Assembly (NCBI GenBank): GCA_934675575.1
Contig: CAKUQQ010000005.1
Span: 124,001-188,000 of the forward strand
Direction of reading: 5' to 3'
From: an uncultured Muribaculaceae bacterium
GTDB taxonomy: Bacteria; Bacteroidota; Bacteroidia; Bacteroidales; Muribaculaceae
DNA length: 64,000 nucleotides
The notes beneath the pieces were generated by a model that did not search any database, was not told where the DNA came from, and saw only the letters and a program-made list of their open reading frames with translations. Made by a program: the position numbers and the translations under genes. This document shows, piece by piece, positions 7,653 to 16,199 of the stretch. How positions within the stretch are numbered: position 1 is the first letter of the stretch; each line of letters begins with the position of its first letter.

Positions 7653-9374
7653 TTAATCGCCATGCAGTATATAACCAATTTGGTCAACCAAATCGGCATC
7701 TTTCACTTGCTCCGCCTCTGTCAGTTTGTCGTATGGCATGATGTCGGCATGAACGAAACGCTTCTTGTCAGTTTTCTCTCCTGGTTCAAAACCCATCAAC
7801 AATTCCGACATAAGCCAGCGACGGTGCTCTGCCTCATATATTGCCGTTTTGTCACCATCAAAATTATAGCACAGTCTCCTCAAAACCATAGCATTTCCGC
7901 AATATATGCTTGAATATTTGTCTGCTTCCGATATTTTATACCAAGCATCATCTGCATTGGCGCATTGTCCGTCAGCATATTTCTTGTGATAAATGAAATT
8001 AACACGTTTGCCGCGCTGCGAGCGCAGCTGAAATAGTGGGTCATTTGCCGTTTCATCTATTTGCCCAAACTGAGTTATTGTGCCATACATGCCAGTTTCG
8101 TTGGCTCGCTCTAAAACCGATGAATTTTGCGGCATATACACTGCAATTTTACATGTTTCACACACTAACTTCGGTAAATGCAAAGCTATGGTTTGTGCTT
8201 GACTTACAAGTTTCTCGCAAATTATTATCCGTGTGGTTTCTCCAGCCACTTCTTCCATATATTTTCGTGCTAAAGCGGTGTTTGCATCACCCTCCACAAA
8301 GTGCCATTCGATGTCGAGGAAATCTTCACCTTCTGGCAAGAATTCAGTTTTCGTTCCGTCTGAATTCAAAAAGCAAGACTTCGACATTTTGAATAGAGTG
8401 GGGCGCGATGTCTCAAGATGATTTTTCCAGCTTTGCATATCATTGCCGATAAATGTTATGCGAGTCTTTATTCCTTTTTCCGTGAAATTGGGGTAATGGC
8501 AAAGATGTGCCACCGTGTAGGCAATTGCCTGTGCCAATGGTCCTGTTCCTATGATAACAATATTTGCCTGCTTGTCAGAACCGCTTTTGATTATTGGCAA
8601 AAAACTTTCATTTTCATTTATTAAAAGCTGCTCTGCCATATATTCATATTCATTCACCGTGTCAACGAGCAGCAAATTGCTTTTCGGCTTTATTTTTGAG
8701 TATTGAAACACTTCCGTTGCATTAAAGCTGTCCAAAGTCAAGAAACACAGTATGTTTTTAGTGGCATTAGCGCATATTTGTGACAAATAGTTCCACGCCA
8801 CAAGGCTCTTGTCGTCGTGTTCCGCCTCATCATTTTCTCCTATTATGTAAATCATGTCAGCCTTGTCGGCGCACAGCGTCATCAAGTCCTTATAGCTATC
8901 GCGCTGTCCCCTGTAGAAAATAAACGGCAACTCCACGTCAGGTTTCACGTTAGACATCACAACAACCGTTTTGCCAGAGTTTTTTAATGCCGCCAATATG
9001 CCTGTCAATCGCTTACCGGCACCAAGAATTAACACATGACCACTCAACTTATAGCGGCGCTCACCACTTTGCGCTGCATCTCTTATGTTGTCAAACAGAT
9101 TTGTGAACACACTCACAAGTAGTGCTGAAAACAAAAACACGCTCAATAAAGCAATAATCAAGCGAAATATGTCGTGGTCGCCCGGACCGCCAAAGCAGCC
9201 AGGGTCAAGAAACACAGCAACCACATTTTGCCACACCAGTTTTCCATCGTCAAAGACTATGTAGGCAACGAAAAAAGCTATTATCAAACAAATGGCAGAA
9301 ACTCCAAGCAGCCACACCAGTTGCATTCCATTGCTTTTGGCCAATAGCGTGTCAATTTTTCTTTTTATGTTCAT
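7653..9374 (-). CDS. CASTOR/POLLUX-like ion channel with RCK domains
   Basis: A 573-residue membrane protein resembling bacterial relatives of the CASTOR/POLLUX/SYM8 channels. Two hydrophobic segments (about 18-42 and 72-100) flank a pore-region stretch FLDPGCFGGPG. This is followed by a TrkA-N/RCK Rossmann domain starting HVLILGAGKRLTG, and a second one starting NIVIIGTGPLAQA around residue 270. Plant relatives conduct cations and are gated through their RCK-type domains. It is the last gene of the five-gene unit, 36 bases after the PARP-like gene. I infer that it is a membrane effector or output of that system. A simple transporter of potassium type is the alternative. Confidence 0.8.
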   Translation of the reverse strand: MNIKRKIDTLLAKSNGMQLVWLLGVSAICLIIAFFVAYIVFDDGKLVWQNVVAVFLDPGCFGGPGDHDIFRLIIALLSVFLFSALLVSVFTNLFDNIRDAAQSGERRYKLSGHVLILGAGKRLTGILAALKNSGKTVVVMSNVKPDVELPFIFYRGQRDSYKDLMTLCADKADMIYIIGENDEAEHDDKSLVAWNYLSQICANATKNILCFLTLDSFNATEVFQYSKIKPKSNLLLVDTVNEYEYMAEQLLINENESFLPIIKSGSDKQANIVIIGTGPLAQAIAYTVAHLCHYPNFTEKGIKTRITFIGNDMQSWKNHLETSRPTLFKMSKSCFLNSDGTKTEFLPEGEDFLDIEWHFVEGDANTALARKYMEEVAGETTRIIICEKLVSQAQTIALHLPKLVCETCKIAVYMPQNSSVLERANETGMYGTITQFGQIDETANDPLFQLRSQRGKRVNFIYHKKYADGQCANADDAWYKISEADKYSSIYCGNAMVLRRLCYNFDGDKTAIYEAEHRRWLMSELLMGFEPGEKTDKKRFVHADIMPYDKLTEAEQVKDADLVDQIGYILHGD

Positions 9375-9410
9375 GTTTCTATAAATTACTATGTTTTATG
9401 TAATTATGCT

Positions 9411-10823
9411 TTATTTTCTGTATTTCTTTTTCAAATGCTTTATCCAAATGGCAAGGTCATTAATCACCATCTTTCTAAAGAGCCAATGATGTGTTCCTCC
9501 AGGAATGCGCTGTATCCGCTTGTCGTCAATAGACAGCACATATAGTGGCCTTATGCGCCAACTTTGATTGTAGCGATTTTGCCAGTCGTACATGCAATAT
9601 TCCCACCAGTCGCAGTCATCTCGCCACCATTCTCCGGTCACATAATCGTGCCCCAAACCCCATTTTGTTGCCCCAAGAGCATCTGGGTGTCCACACTGAT
9701 CGAATATGCGCTTAGGCGCAAGGCCGAGGTCCAACACACGACCAAGCGTCACCCTGCACACAATAAGCGAGCCTGCCGAGTAGTGCAGTGCTGTTGACCT
9801 ATCGGGAGCGAAATATATGCCATTGCCTGCATAATTGCCGCCACCAACATTCCACACACCTATGCGCCAATTATTTGCGCCCACACGGCCACGGCTTTGC
9901 GTTATGCTTGTACTGGCTTTCATGTCAGTGCCATGAAACAAGGTTAAGGCCGGTATAAACGTGTCGATAACAGTCCACACAACACATTCCGTCACGGTCA
10001 GCAATCCATGCCACAACGGATATTTAACTATTCGCCATGGCAGCCACATCAGCCACTCCATTGCATCATTCGCTCCTTCTTTTGGATTTTCTGGACTTAG
10101 CACCTCAAGCGCATAGTTCATAAATTCAAATGAGCAATGCACAAACAAGTTGTAATACACGGCATTTACAATTCGCAATGGCGTGAGGACTACATAAAGC
10201 GGAATTTTAACATATTCAAGCTGTTGCCTTAACTTGCGGTTTCTGAAATCATTGCCGCGATTGTTCTTAAAAATCCACCGCCACGGCTTCGAGGCATAGC
10301 GTTGCAGCCAGTTTAGGAAGTAAAATGGTATGCAACACACCCAATAAAGTTTGTATGCAAAGAAGCTGATTATGCGCGATGTCACAATCAACAACCATTT
10401 CAGCAGAAACAAGAAGATAAGTATCTTGATAACAAACCAAACCCAGTATAGAACTTTGCCGATGAAACTTCCGTTTTTTGACAACACCTTTTTCGTCGGC
10501 TTATTCGCGGTAGTGCTGGCAGAGCACTGCCTGTCGTAATTCAAATGCTTATACGAGCAGTAAAGTGTGTCGTCACCACACAGAACCTTTGCCCAAGTGT
10601 CATTACTGACCAGGCCCAAAACTTTAAGTTCCGTTCCCTCTTTGGCTACAACTTCAACTCGACTCTTTTGGGTTGGACTTGTGCGCATATTTAAGTCAAC
10701 TGCTGTAGTGCAATACGCAGGAAACTGTTGGCTTTGTGCCACCAGCTTGCCCATGCAGCCCAATGCTATAACCGCAAGCGTCAATATCAGTCTATATCTG
10801 AATTTAATAAGTGAATATTTCAC
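9411..10823 (-). CDS. Membrane protein with SH3-like and PARP-like ADP-ribosyltransferase domains
   Basis: A 470-residue protein. Order: N-terminal signal or anchor (about 10-30), bacterial SH3-like domain (about 38-95; motif LNMRTSP), hydrophobic segments (about 124-172, 205-225, 268-290), then a C-terminal domain resembling the PARP fold. The PARP signs are HGTD (His297), GNGIYFAPD (Tyr337) followed by a hydrophobic strand ending in LGRVLDLG, and EYCMYD (Glu408) before RPLYVLSI. Together they give the H-Y-E order of NAD-dependent PARPs. The start is GTG at 10823, overlapping the upstream gene by 20 bases, which suggests translational coupling. The family assignment is my reading of motifs, not a database hit. 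Target and topology are unknown. Confidence 0.68.
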   Translation of the reverse strand: MKYSLIKFRYRLILTLAVIALGCMGKLVAQSQQFPAYCTTAVDLNMRTSPTQKSRVEVVAKEGTELKVLGLVSNDTWAKVLCGDDTLYCSYKHLNYDRQCSASTTANKPTKKVLSKNGSFIGKVLYWVWFVIKILIFLFLLKWLLIVTSRIISFFAYKLYWVCCIPFYFLNWLQRYASKPWRWIFKNNRGNDFRNRKLRQQLEYVKIPLYVVLTPLRIVNAVYYNLFVHCSFEFMNYALEVLSPENPKEGANDAMEWLMWLPWRIVKYPLWHGLLTVTECVVWTVIDTFIPALTLFHGTDMKASTSITQSRGRVGANNWRIGVWNVGGGNYAGNGIYFAPDRSTALHYSAGSLIVCRVTLGRVLDLGLAPKRIFDQCGHPDALGATKWGLGHDYVTGEWWRDDCDWWEYCMYDWQNRYNQSWRIRPLYVLSIDDKRIQRIPGGTHHWLFRKMVINDLAIWIKHLKKKYRK

Positions 10824-11439
10824 AATCCAAGTTGTTAAAGTTAAGATTAAGCAAATCTTCTGCGGTAATCAATAAATACATTGTTCCACAATCAAAAAAG
10901 TGTAAATTCCAATCGTCATTTTCCTCTATCTGCAGTAACGCAATTTTGTCAGGATATGCATCACGCACTTCATCGTGATATGGCACACTTAGCAACTTGT
11001 TGCCTTCACCCGACGCAACACCGGGTTTCAATATTATTTTCTCTGCTTTTCTGAATACACTTTCATTCGTTCCCTCCCAAGTCATCACATAAGGTTGCAC
11101 ATCGGCATCTTCGGGAGCGTATATAACTTTCACAAAATCACCAGAATTGCCATGGAACGGGATTATTATGGGAGATTCTTCTCCAATAAAATGGTCAATT
11201 GCAGCAAAAAAATATAATATGCCCTTTTGCGGCAAAAGATTTGCGTAGTCGGTCGTTGCCAAATCCTTAAGATTAATCTGGCAAATAAAAGTCAGAGGCT
11301 CTGGGTATGTGCCATCTCCATCATTTGCCATGACATAAGGATAGGGGACATTTGCAGGCATGTCTGGTGCACCCCACCAGTGGCTCTTACCCACTAAATC
11401 AGCCGTGCAAGCCTCCGTTTTTATGTTAATTGCATTCAT
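10804..11439 (-). CDS. DUF1963 (YwqG-like) protein
   Basis: A 211-residue soluble protein of the DUF1963/YwqG family. Typical features are the early SHWWGAPDMPANVPYP stretch, an internal FICQINLKDL strand, and QKGILYFFAAID. The biochemical role of the family is unknown. It sits 14 bases after the Sel1-repeat gene and overlaps the PARP-like gene by 20 bases, so it is an integral part of the unit. By context it may be an adaptor, an immunity-type partner of the PARP-like protein, or a ligand-binding component; this is inference. Confidence 0.78.
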   Translation of the reverse strand: MNAINIKTEACTADLVGKSHWWGAPDMPANVPYPYVMANDGDGTYPEPLTFICQINLKDLATTDYANLLPQKGILYFFAAIDHFIGEESPIIIPFHGNSGDFVKVIYAPEDADVQPYVMTWEGTNESVFRKAEKIILKPGVASGEGNKLLSVPYHDEVRDAYPDKIALLQIEENDDWNLHFFDCGTMYLLITAEDLLNLNFNNLDCEIFTY

Positions 11440-11453
11440 TTTCGCTTTTTATG

Positions 11454-13241
11454 TTACATACATTTCAAAAGTGTGTCAGCAAAATCACTACCGTTGTTTT
11501 TTGCTTTGTGCAATAGTGCCAGACCATCTGCTCTATTGGGAAGCCTTTGCGTTGTGCCCCAATACAAACAAGCACCCACCACAGCCATTGCGTCAGGTTC
11601 TTGGTTAGCTGCTTGCTGGCAATATTCATAAGCTCTGTCATTAATTCCGTCGGCACATTTGCTCCTAAAGAAATCATCAACCAATATTTCTCCAATCATT
11701 TTGCATGCAGAATAGTAATCGGCATCTTTATCACCTTTTCCGCCAACATAGTCCAAAAACGCATCAAGGCTGCGCTTACTGTCTGTTGGATAATAAAGAA
11801 ATCCCAACGTGTATTTAGCATCATTACAACCAAGAGCAATCGATTTCTTTAATAATAACTCTGCCTGATGCCAATCTTTGCTTAAGCCATAGTCTCCCAA
11901 CATATATTGCGCGGCAAGAAGCTTTGTGCCAGCTGGGTGGTTTCGCTCGGCGCTTTCCATTATAAGCTTAATAGCCTGTTGGCCAAGCCAATGCTTTGGC
12001 AGACTATTTCTCCAATTGACTATGCCTAAATCCTCATAATTGTTATGGCAATAGTGCAGAAAGCGTCCAGTGAAAAAGACGGCTCGCGATTGTTTAAAAT
12101 TATCTACCTCTGCAGCTTCTGCAAAAAAATCAAAAGCATGCTCGTTCTTTTTCACTTCACCATCCACGCCATACACATATAACTGTCCAATGGCAGCCAA
12201 GGCATCAGAACTATCAGTTTTCTCCAACACATGTCGCGCCAAGTCTGCCGTCACAGAAAATTTGCCCAATTCCATAAAGTCGAGTGCTATTCGATTTATT
12301 TCATCATAGTCGTCAACCGCAGTTTGAGCCAACTCGGCTTCAAGTCTGTCCGCTTTTTGCTCACATGGAAACCATTCATAAAGTTTTTGCAAGGCGCTTT
12401 CCGCACCCAATTCATGAGCCGACCGCAGTAAAGACACAAGTCGCTCTTTATCATATTCACACCCTTTGCCATCGTGAATATTATAAGCTAAATTCATAGC
12501 AGCAATTTTGCCACCAAGCTCAAAAGCCGTCTGATAAGCTTCGTTTGCCTCTTTGTATCTGCCAAGCTGATGAAAGTTATAGCCTTTGTTTGTCCAACCG
12601 GCATAATCTTTGGGGTATTGTGCAGTGTAGTAGTTAAACCACCTTAAAGCTTCTTCATGGTCTTTGGGATAGCCGCCAATGCCATTTTGCAAACTCCGGC
12701 CAACTTCAAATATCTCATTTTGCATCAGTGAACCAACATCTTCAGTTGTCAATGCCCCAAACCATTGCGTCAGCAAAGATACAGAATCTTTGTGATTTTT
12801 GCTGGCTGCCATTTTCAGGTAATTCCTACACAAAATTTGACTGTTGATTGACTGCCTTTGCTTCCTGTAAATGTGCGCCAACGTGTATGCCGCATCAACA
12901 TATCCAAGAGCTGCAGCTTGCTTAAACAATTCAATAGCTCTCGGTTTGTCTGTTTCGGTTCCTATGCCATTGTTGTAAAGATAAGCGAGGTTGTTGATGG
13001 CCGCTTTTTCTCCTTTATGCGCGTCAATAGACGTCAATTCAAAACAACGTTTTTCATTTTTTGCAGTGCCTTTCCCTTGCAAATAGCAATAGGCGAGTTG
13101 TGTGTATGCCCGCTCCGCATATCCATTCCTCAAGGCCTTCTCAAAAAGTAACACTGCTCGCGAAAAATTCTTAGCATCAAACTGTTTTACAGCCTCGTTA
13201 TACGTTTCTTCTGGAGTGGCAATCAATTCAAAAAACGACAT
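11454..13241 (-). CDS. Sel1-like/TPR repeat protein
   Basis: A 595-residue solenoid of Sel1-like repeats: helical pairs of about 36 residues with Ala and Gly at regular positions. Clear examples are AYTQLAYCYLQGKGT, NNLAYLYNNGIGTETD and AIGQLYVYGVDGEV, with later copies near KLLAAQYMLGDYGLS and AKYTLGFLYY. A TPR-like stretch lies around residues 210-240 (WTNKGYNFHQLGRYKEANEAY). There is no signal peptide, so a cytosolic protein-binding scaffold is likely. It is 11 bases after the DUF4062 NTPase gene. It could sense a ligand or bridge the NTPase and the membrane proteins; no catalytic motif is visible. Confidence 0.88.
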   Translation of the reverse strand: MSFFELIATPEETYNEAVKQFDAKNFSRAVLLFEKALRNGYAERAYTQLAYCYLQGKGTAKNEKRCFELTSIDAHKGEKAAINNLAYLYNNGIGTETDKPRAIELFKQAAALGYVDAAYTLAHIYRKQRQSINSQILCRNYLKMAASKNHKDSVSLLTQWFGALTTEDVGSLMQNEIFEVGRSLQNGIGGYPKDHEEALRWFNYYTAQYPKDYAGWTNKGYNFHQLGRYKEANEAYQTAFELGGKIAAMNLAYNIHDGKGCEYDKERLVSLLRSAHELGAESALQKLYEWFPCEQKADRLEAELAQTAVDDYDEINRIALDFMELGKFSVTADLARHVLEKTDSSDALAAIGQLYVYGVDGEVKKNEHAFDFFAEAAEVDNFKQSRAVFFTGRFLHYCHNNYEDLGIVNWRNSLPKHWLGQQAIKLIMESAERNHPAGTKLLAAQYMLGDYGLSKDWHQAELLLKKSIALGCNDAKYTLGFLYYPTDSKRSLDAFLDYVGGKGDKDADYYSACKMIGEILVDDFFRSKCADGINDRAYEYCQQAANQEPDAMAVVGACLYWGTTQRLPNRADGLALLHKAKNNGSDFADTLLKCM

Positions 13242-13252
13242 AAGCCCAAGAT

Positions 13253-16033
13253 TTAATGATGATTAAAAGACCTGAGTTGCTCCACAACATCTACAATAGC
13301 TATTGTGCCTGTGCGAAACTGGAAATCAATGTTCACAATGCCTATTGGTACCTCAAGATATGCTGACAGGTTGTTATTTGGATTTGCTTGGCACAGGCGA
13401 TGATAACATATCAAATACCCGAAATTTGCCAAATAAGCGATGCTGCCAAGTTCATCTTTTGTGAAACCAGATGCTTTTTTATTGTCATTAATCATTTTGT
13501 CAGCTATGCCGCACAAACTTATGAACCACAAGGCTAACCCCTCAAGTTCCACATCAGAGTCAATCCGGCTGACATAATATCCTTTGTCGTCAATAAGTTT
13601 ATAGTCCTCCAAGTCAAGACTGCAAATCAATTCAAGTTGTTGATTAAGAGCTTCGCAATACAACTTCTTTTTTCTTTTGTCACGCACTTTGGCAAGGCCA
13701 TCGGTGAAAAATGTAACCATTTGGCCACTTTCCTGTTCGGGTGTTTCGTCTATGACATTCCACAAGTTTTTGCATGATTTTTCATATAGTTCTGAAACAG
13801 ATAATGCTTGAGGTACTCTTTTTAGATTTCTTTGTATCTTCAGCCGGTTCATTAAACTAAATTGCGCCTTCTCCAAAACATCATTCACAACGTCGGCAGT
13901 TTCCTTACTTGAGAATCGCAAACCTGTCAATCCTTTTGGAAAGAGCACGTCTGCAATATTATTGACCAATTCTTCTCTTTCGTCATAATTGAGTTTTTGT
14001 GCAAATTTCTCAAAATCACCATTTACGAACCATCTTTTCGATAACAGCAAGTTAGCCGACACTTCACTGACGGAGCAACATTCTGCCGACATTCGCCACA
14101 ATTCCACATTTCCGCTTCTAAACACAAAGTATGGGACAAGCGGTTTCAACCATTCGTTCACAAAAGATATATCATCATCGGCATATTCAGCAAGCGTTTC
14201 AAACGACTCATAGCCCTCATTCTCTGCCTCAAATGTAACTTCATCACACTGGCTACGCCATGTGTGCGACACTGGGTCTTCTATGAAATAGTCGCTCATT
14301 ACATACATGATTTGGTACCACTCTGTCAAGTCCCAACCGGCTCCACATAGTTCAGCCATGTTTTTAATTGTCAAGCCACATGGACTTTTTGACAACACGT
14401 CTAATTGATGTTTCCACCAGTCCTTGTCTAATCCCAATAGTTCAAAACCAAAGTTTGCTAAAGCCCAACCGTCTAAATACAGCTCCATGTCGCCTAAATC
14501 GCCAAAGACATCATTGTACACCTGGAAAATGGTGTCATTTATAGCATCTATCTGATTTCGGTTCTCTTTGCGAATATCCTTGAATGTGGCAGAATTCATG
14601 CAAACTGACATTATCTTAAAAAATGACCTGATAAAGCGAGGATAATGCGTCCGCTTGACAATATTATTGACCAATTTTTCAGGCAATTCAAAATAATATT
14701 GTTTGCTGTAAAAATCAATCAACTGCACACATTCTTCACGAGTCAGCGCATCTATGGACAACAACTCAAAATTGAAAAATCCAGAAATTGCCAATTGCTC
14801 GGAATACGCTTGGTCACACGTCATTATAGCATTAACCCTATAATCAAGCCAACACATTGATATGTCCGAAGGAGAATATGCAATAAATTGGTCCACATCA
14901 TCTATGAAAATGCTGACCCTTCTGCCTTTCTCTTTTAATTGATTAACACCCCAATAAAACTCATCGCATATCTGAGGGAATGTCGTTTTTTCTGGGTCAA
15001 GAAACGCATCTACGTCAAAAAGTTCAACGCCAAGTTCTGTGTCAATCTCTACACACCATCTAACCAGAATTCCTCGCATTGTGCGGCTTTGCGGCGTTAA
15101 ACCAACAACCGCCGTCAAGCAAAAATCATTTGTAGTGGTCTCAACATCATGCCACAAATGAGCCAGCAAAGTACTTAATCCTGAACCTTTAGCCCCTAAA
15201 ATCTTCAAATTTTCAGGTTTAGCGGAAAAGCGCTGCATCTGAGTGCATGTATTAATCAAATATTTTGACAAATAGCCGTTTGCAATTTCGCGCTCTTTTT
15301 TCCACCAAGACGTTTCTTCCTTCTTTTCACTTTCAATTTCGCTGTCTATAATAGCTTTAAGCTGATTGAACAACAATTTCTGAAAGTCCTCGTTGGTGTC
15401 AACAAATTCATCAATTTCCTCGTCATAGTCAACATGATAAGAAAACACCCGGTCATCATGCCCACCATTGTTCTTTATAGTGGATTTAATTTTATCTCTT
15501 AACTCATTTAACTTTTTGATATTTTCTTCATCGGTCTCGCAATACTGCTGCAACTTAGATTTTGGCACTTTGTCATAAGAGGCTTCATCGCGCATGAAAA
15601 ACAACGTGTGCGATTCATTCAAGCTATGCTTAGTCAGTGCGCCATACACAATCTCAAGTTCCGTCACACTTTTGCCATAGGTGTCAGACATTAGTTTGCG
15701 GTCTTCTTCGGACAGTTTTGAGACAAACTGTTTCCATTGCTCAATTGGCGGTATCCAGCCATATCTTGCGCCAACTAATCCTATGAAAAACGGTCGCGCA
15801 GAGTCTATGCCTTCGGCACAAACGCTCAGCACTTTCTGCGCCGATTGCTCCTCACGCATTTTCTCGGTGTTAACCCCCATGCGCAAATCAATGGGCTGTA
15901 TTTCTATGTGTTGAGAGCGATAATGGGCATTTAAGGCAGGCATAACATTCATTTTTATGATGTCACGCTCTGAGTCCATGTCTTTAAATGTAGATGAAAT
16001 GAAAATGTTATAGCGTTTCCATTGAATTTGCAT
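13253..16033 (-). CDS. DUF4062 domain / STAND-like P-loop NTPase
   Basis: A 926-residue cytosolic protein. Residues about 8-105 form a DUF4062 domain (NIFISSTFKDM, later FFIGLVGARYGWIPP), related to TIR-like Rossmannoid domains. A P-loop domain follows: Walker A is GAKGSGLST at about 280-288, and Walker B is VSIFIDDVD (acidic pair about 378-379). The rest is helical and resembles the winged-helix and sensor parts of STAND NTPases, without recognisable repeats. The usual Walker A lysine is replaced by leucine, so ATP use is uncertain. Start at ATG 16033; the frame is open only to a TTG two codons earlier. It is the first gene of the unit and the likely sensor or switch. Confidence 0.85.
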   Translation of the reverse strand: MQIQWKRYNIFISSTFKDMDSERDIIKMNVMPALNAHYRSQHIEIQPIDLRMGVNTEKMREEQSAQKVLSVCAEGIDSARPFFIGLVGARYGWIPPIEQWKQFVSKLSEEDRKLMSDTYGKSVTELEIVYGALTKHSLNESHTLFFMRDEASYDKVPKSKLQQYCETDEENIKKLNELRDKIKSTIKNNGGHDDRVFSYHVDYDEEIDEFVDTNEDFQKLLFNQLKAIIDSEIESEKKEETSWWKKEREIANGYLSKYLINTCTQMQRFSAKPENLKILGAKGSGLSTLLAHLWHDVETTTNDFCLTAVVGLTPQSRTMRGILVRWCVEIDTELGVELFDVDAFLDPEKTTFPQICDEFYWGVNQLKEKGRRVSIFIDDVDQFIAYSPSDISMCWLDYRVNAIMTCDQAYSEQLAISGFFNFELLSIDALTREECVQLIDFYSKQYYFELPEKLVNNIVKRTHYPRFIRSFFKIMSVCMNSATFKDIRKENRNQIDAINDTIFQVYNDVFGDLGDMELYLDGWALANFGFELLGLDKDWWKHQLDVLSKSPCGLTIKNMAELCGAGWDLTEWYQIMYVMSDYFIEDPVSHTWRSQCDEVTFEAENEGYESFETLAEYADDDISFVNEWLKPLVPYFVFRSGNVELWRMSAECCSVSEVSANLLLSKRWFVNGDFEKFAQKLNYDEREELVNNIADVLFPKGLTGLRFSSKETADVVNDVLEKAQFSLMNRLKIQRNLKRVPQALSVSELYEKSCKNLWNVIDETPEQESGQMVTFFTDGLAKVRDKRKKKLYCEALNQQLELICSLDLEDYKLIDDKGYYVSRIDSDVELEGLALWFISLCGIADKMINDNKKASGFTKDELGSIAYLANFGYLICYHRLCQANPNNNLSAYLEVPIGIVNIDFQFRTGTIAIVDVVEQLRSFNHH

Positions 16034-16092
16034 AGTCAATGTGGATTAATGGGGTTAAAATTAGTTTTTATAGCCACAACACATGGCCTATG

Positions 16093-16125
16093 CAAAGATA
16101 TGTATATTTTTCAACAAATCACAAA
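16093..16125 (-). promoter_or_regulatory. Promoter of the five-gene DUF4062-PARP-channel unit
   Basis: On the minus strand, TTTG (16125-16122) is followed after 21 bases by TATCTTTG (16100-16093), in good agreement with the Bacteroidetes -33 TTTG and -7 TAnnTTTG elements. It lies about 60 bases before the first start codon. No comparable element was seen between the five genes, supporting one transcript. Confidence 0.65.
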
Positions 16126-16199
16126 TAGAGCATCTGTGTTGCTGAAAAACATGCGTATGCAATGAATAATCAGGATTATAGATTGGACCGGTTATCAGC

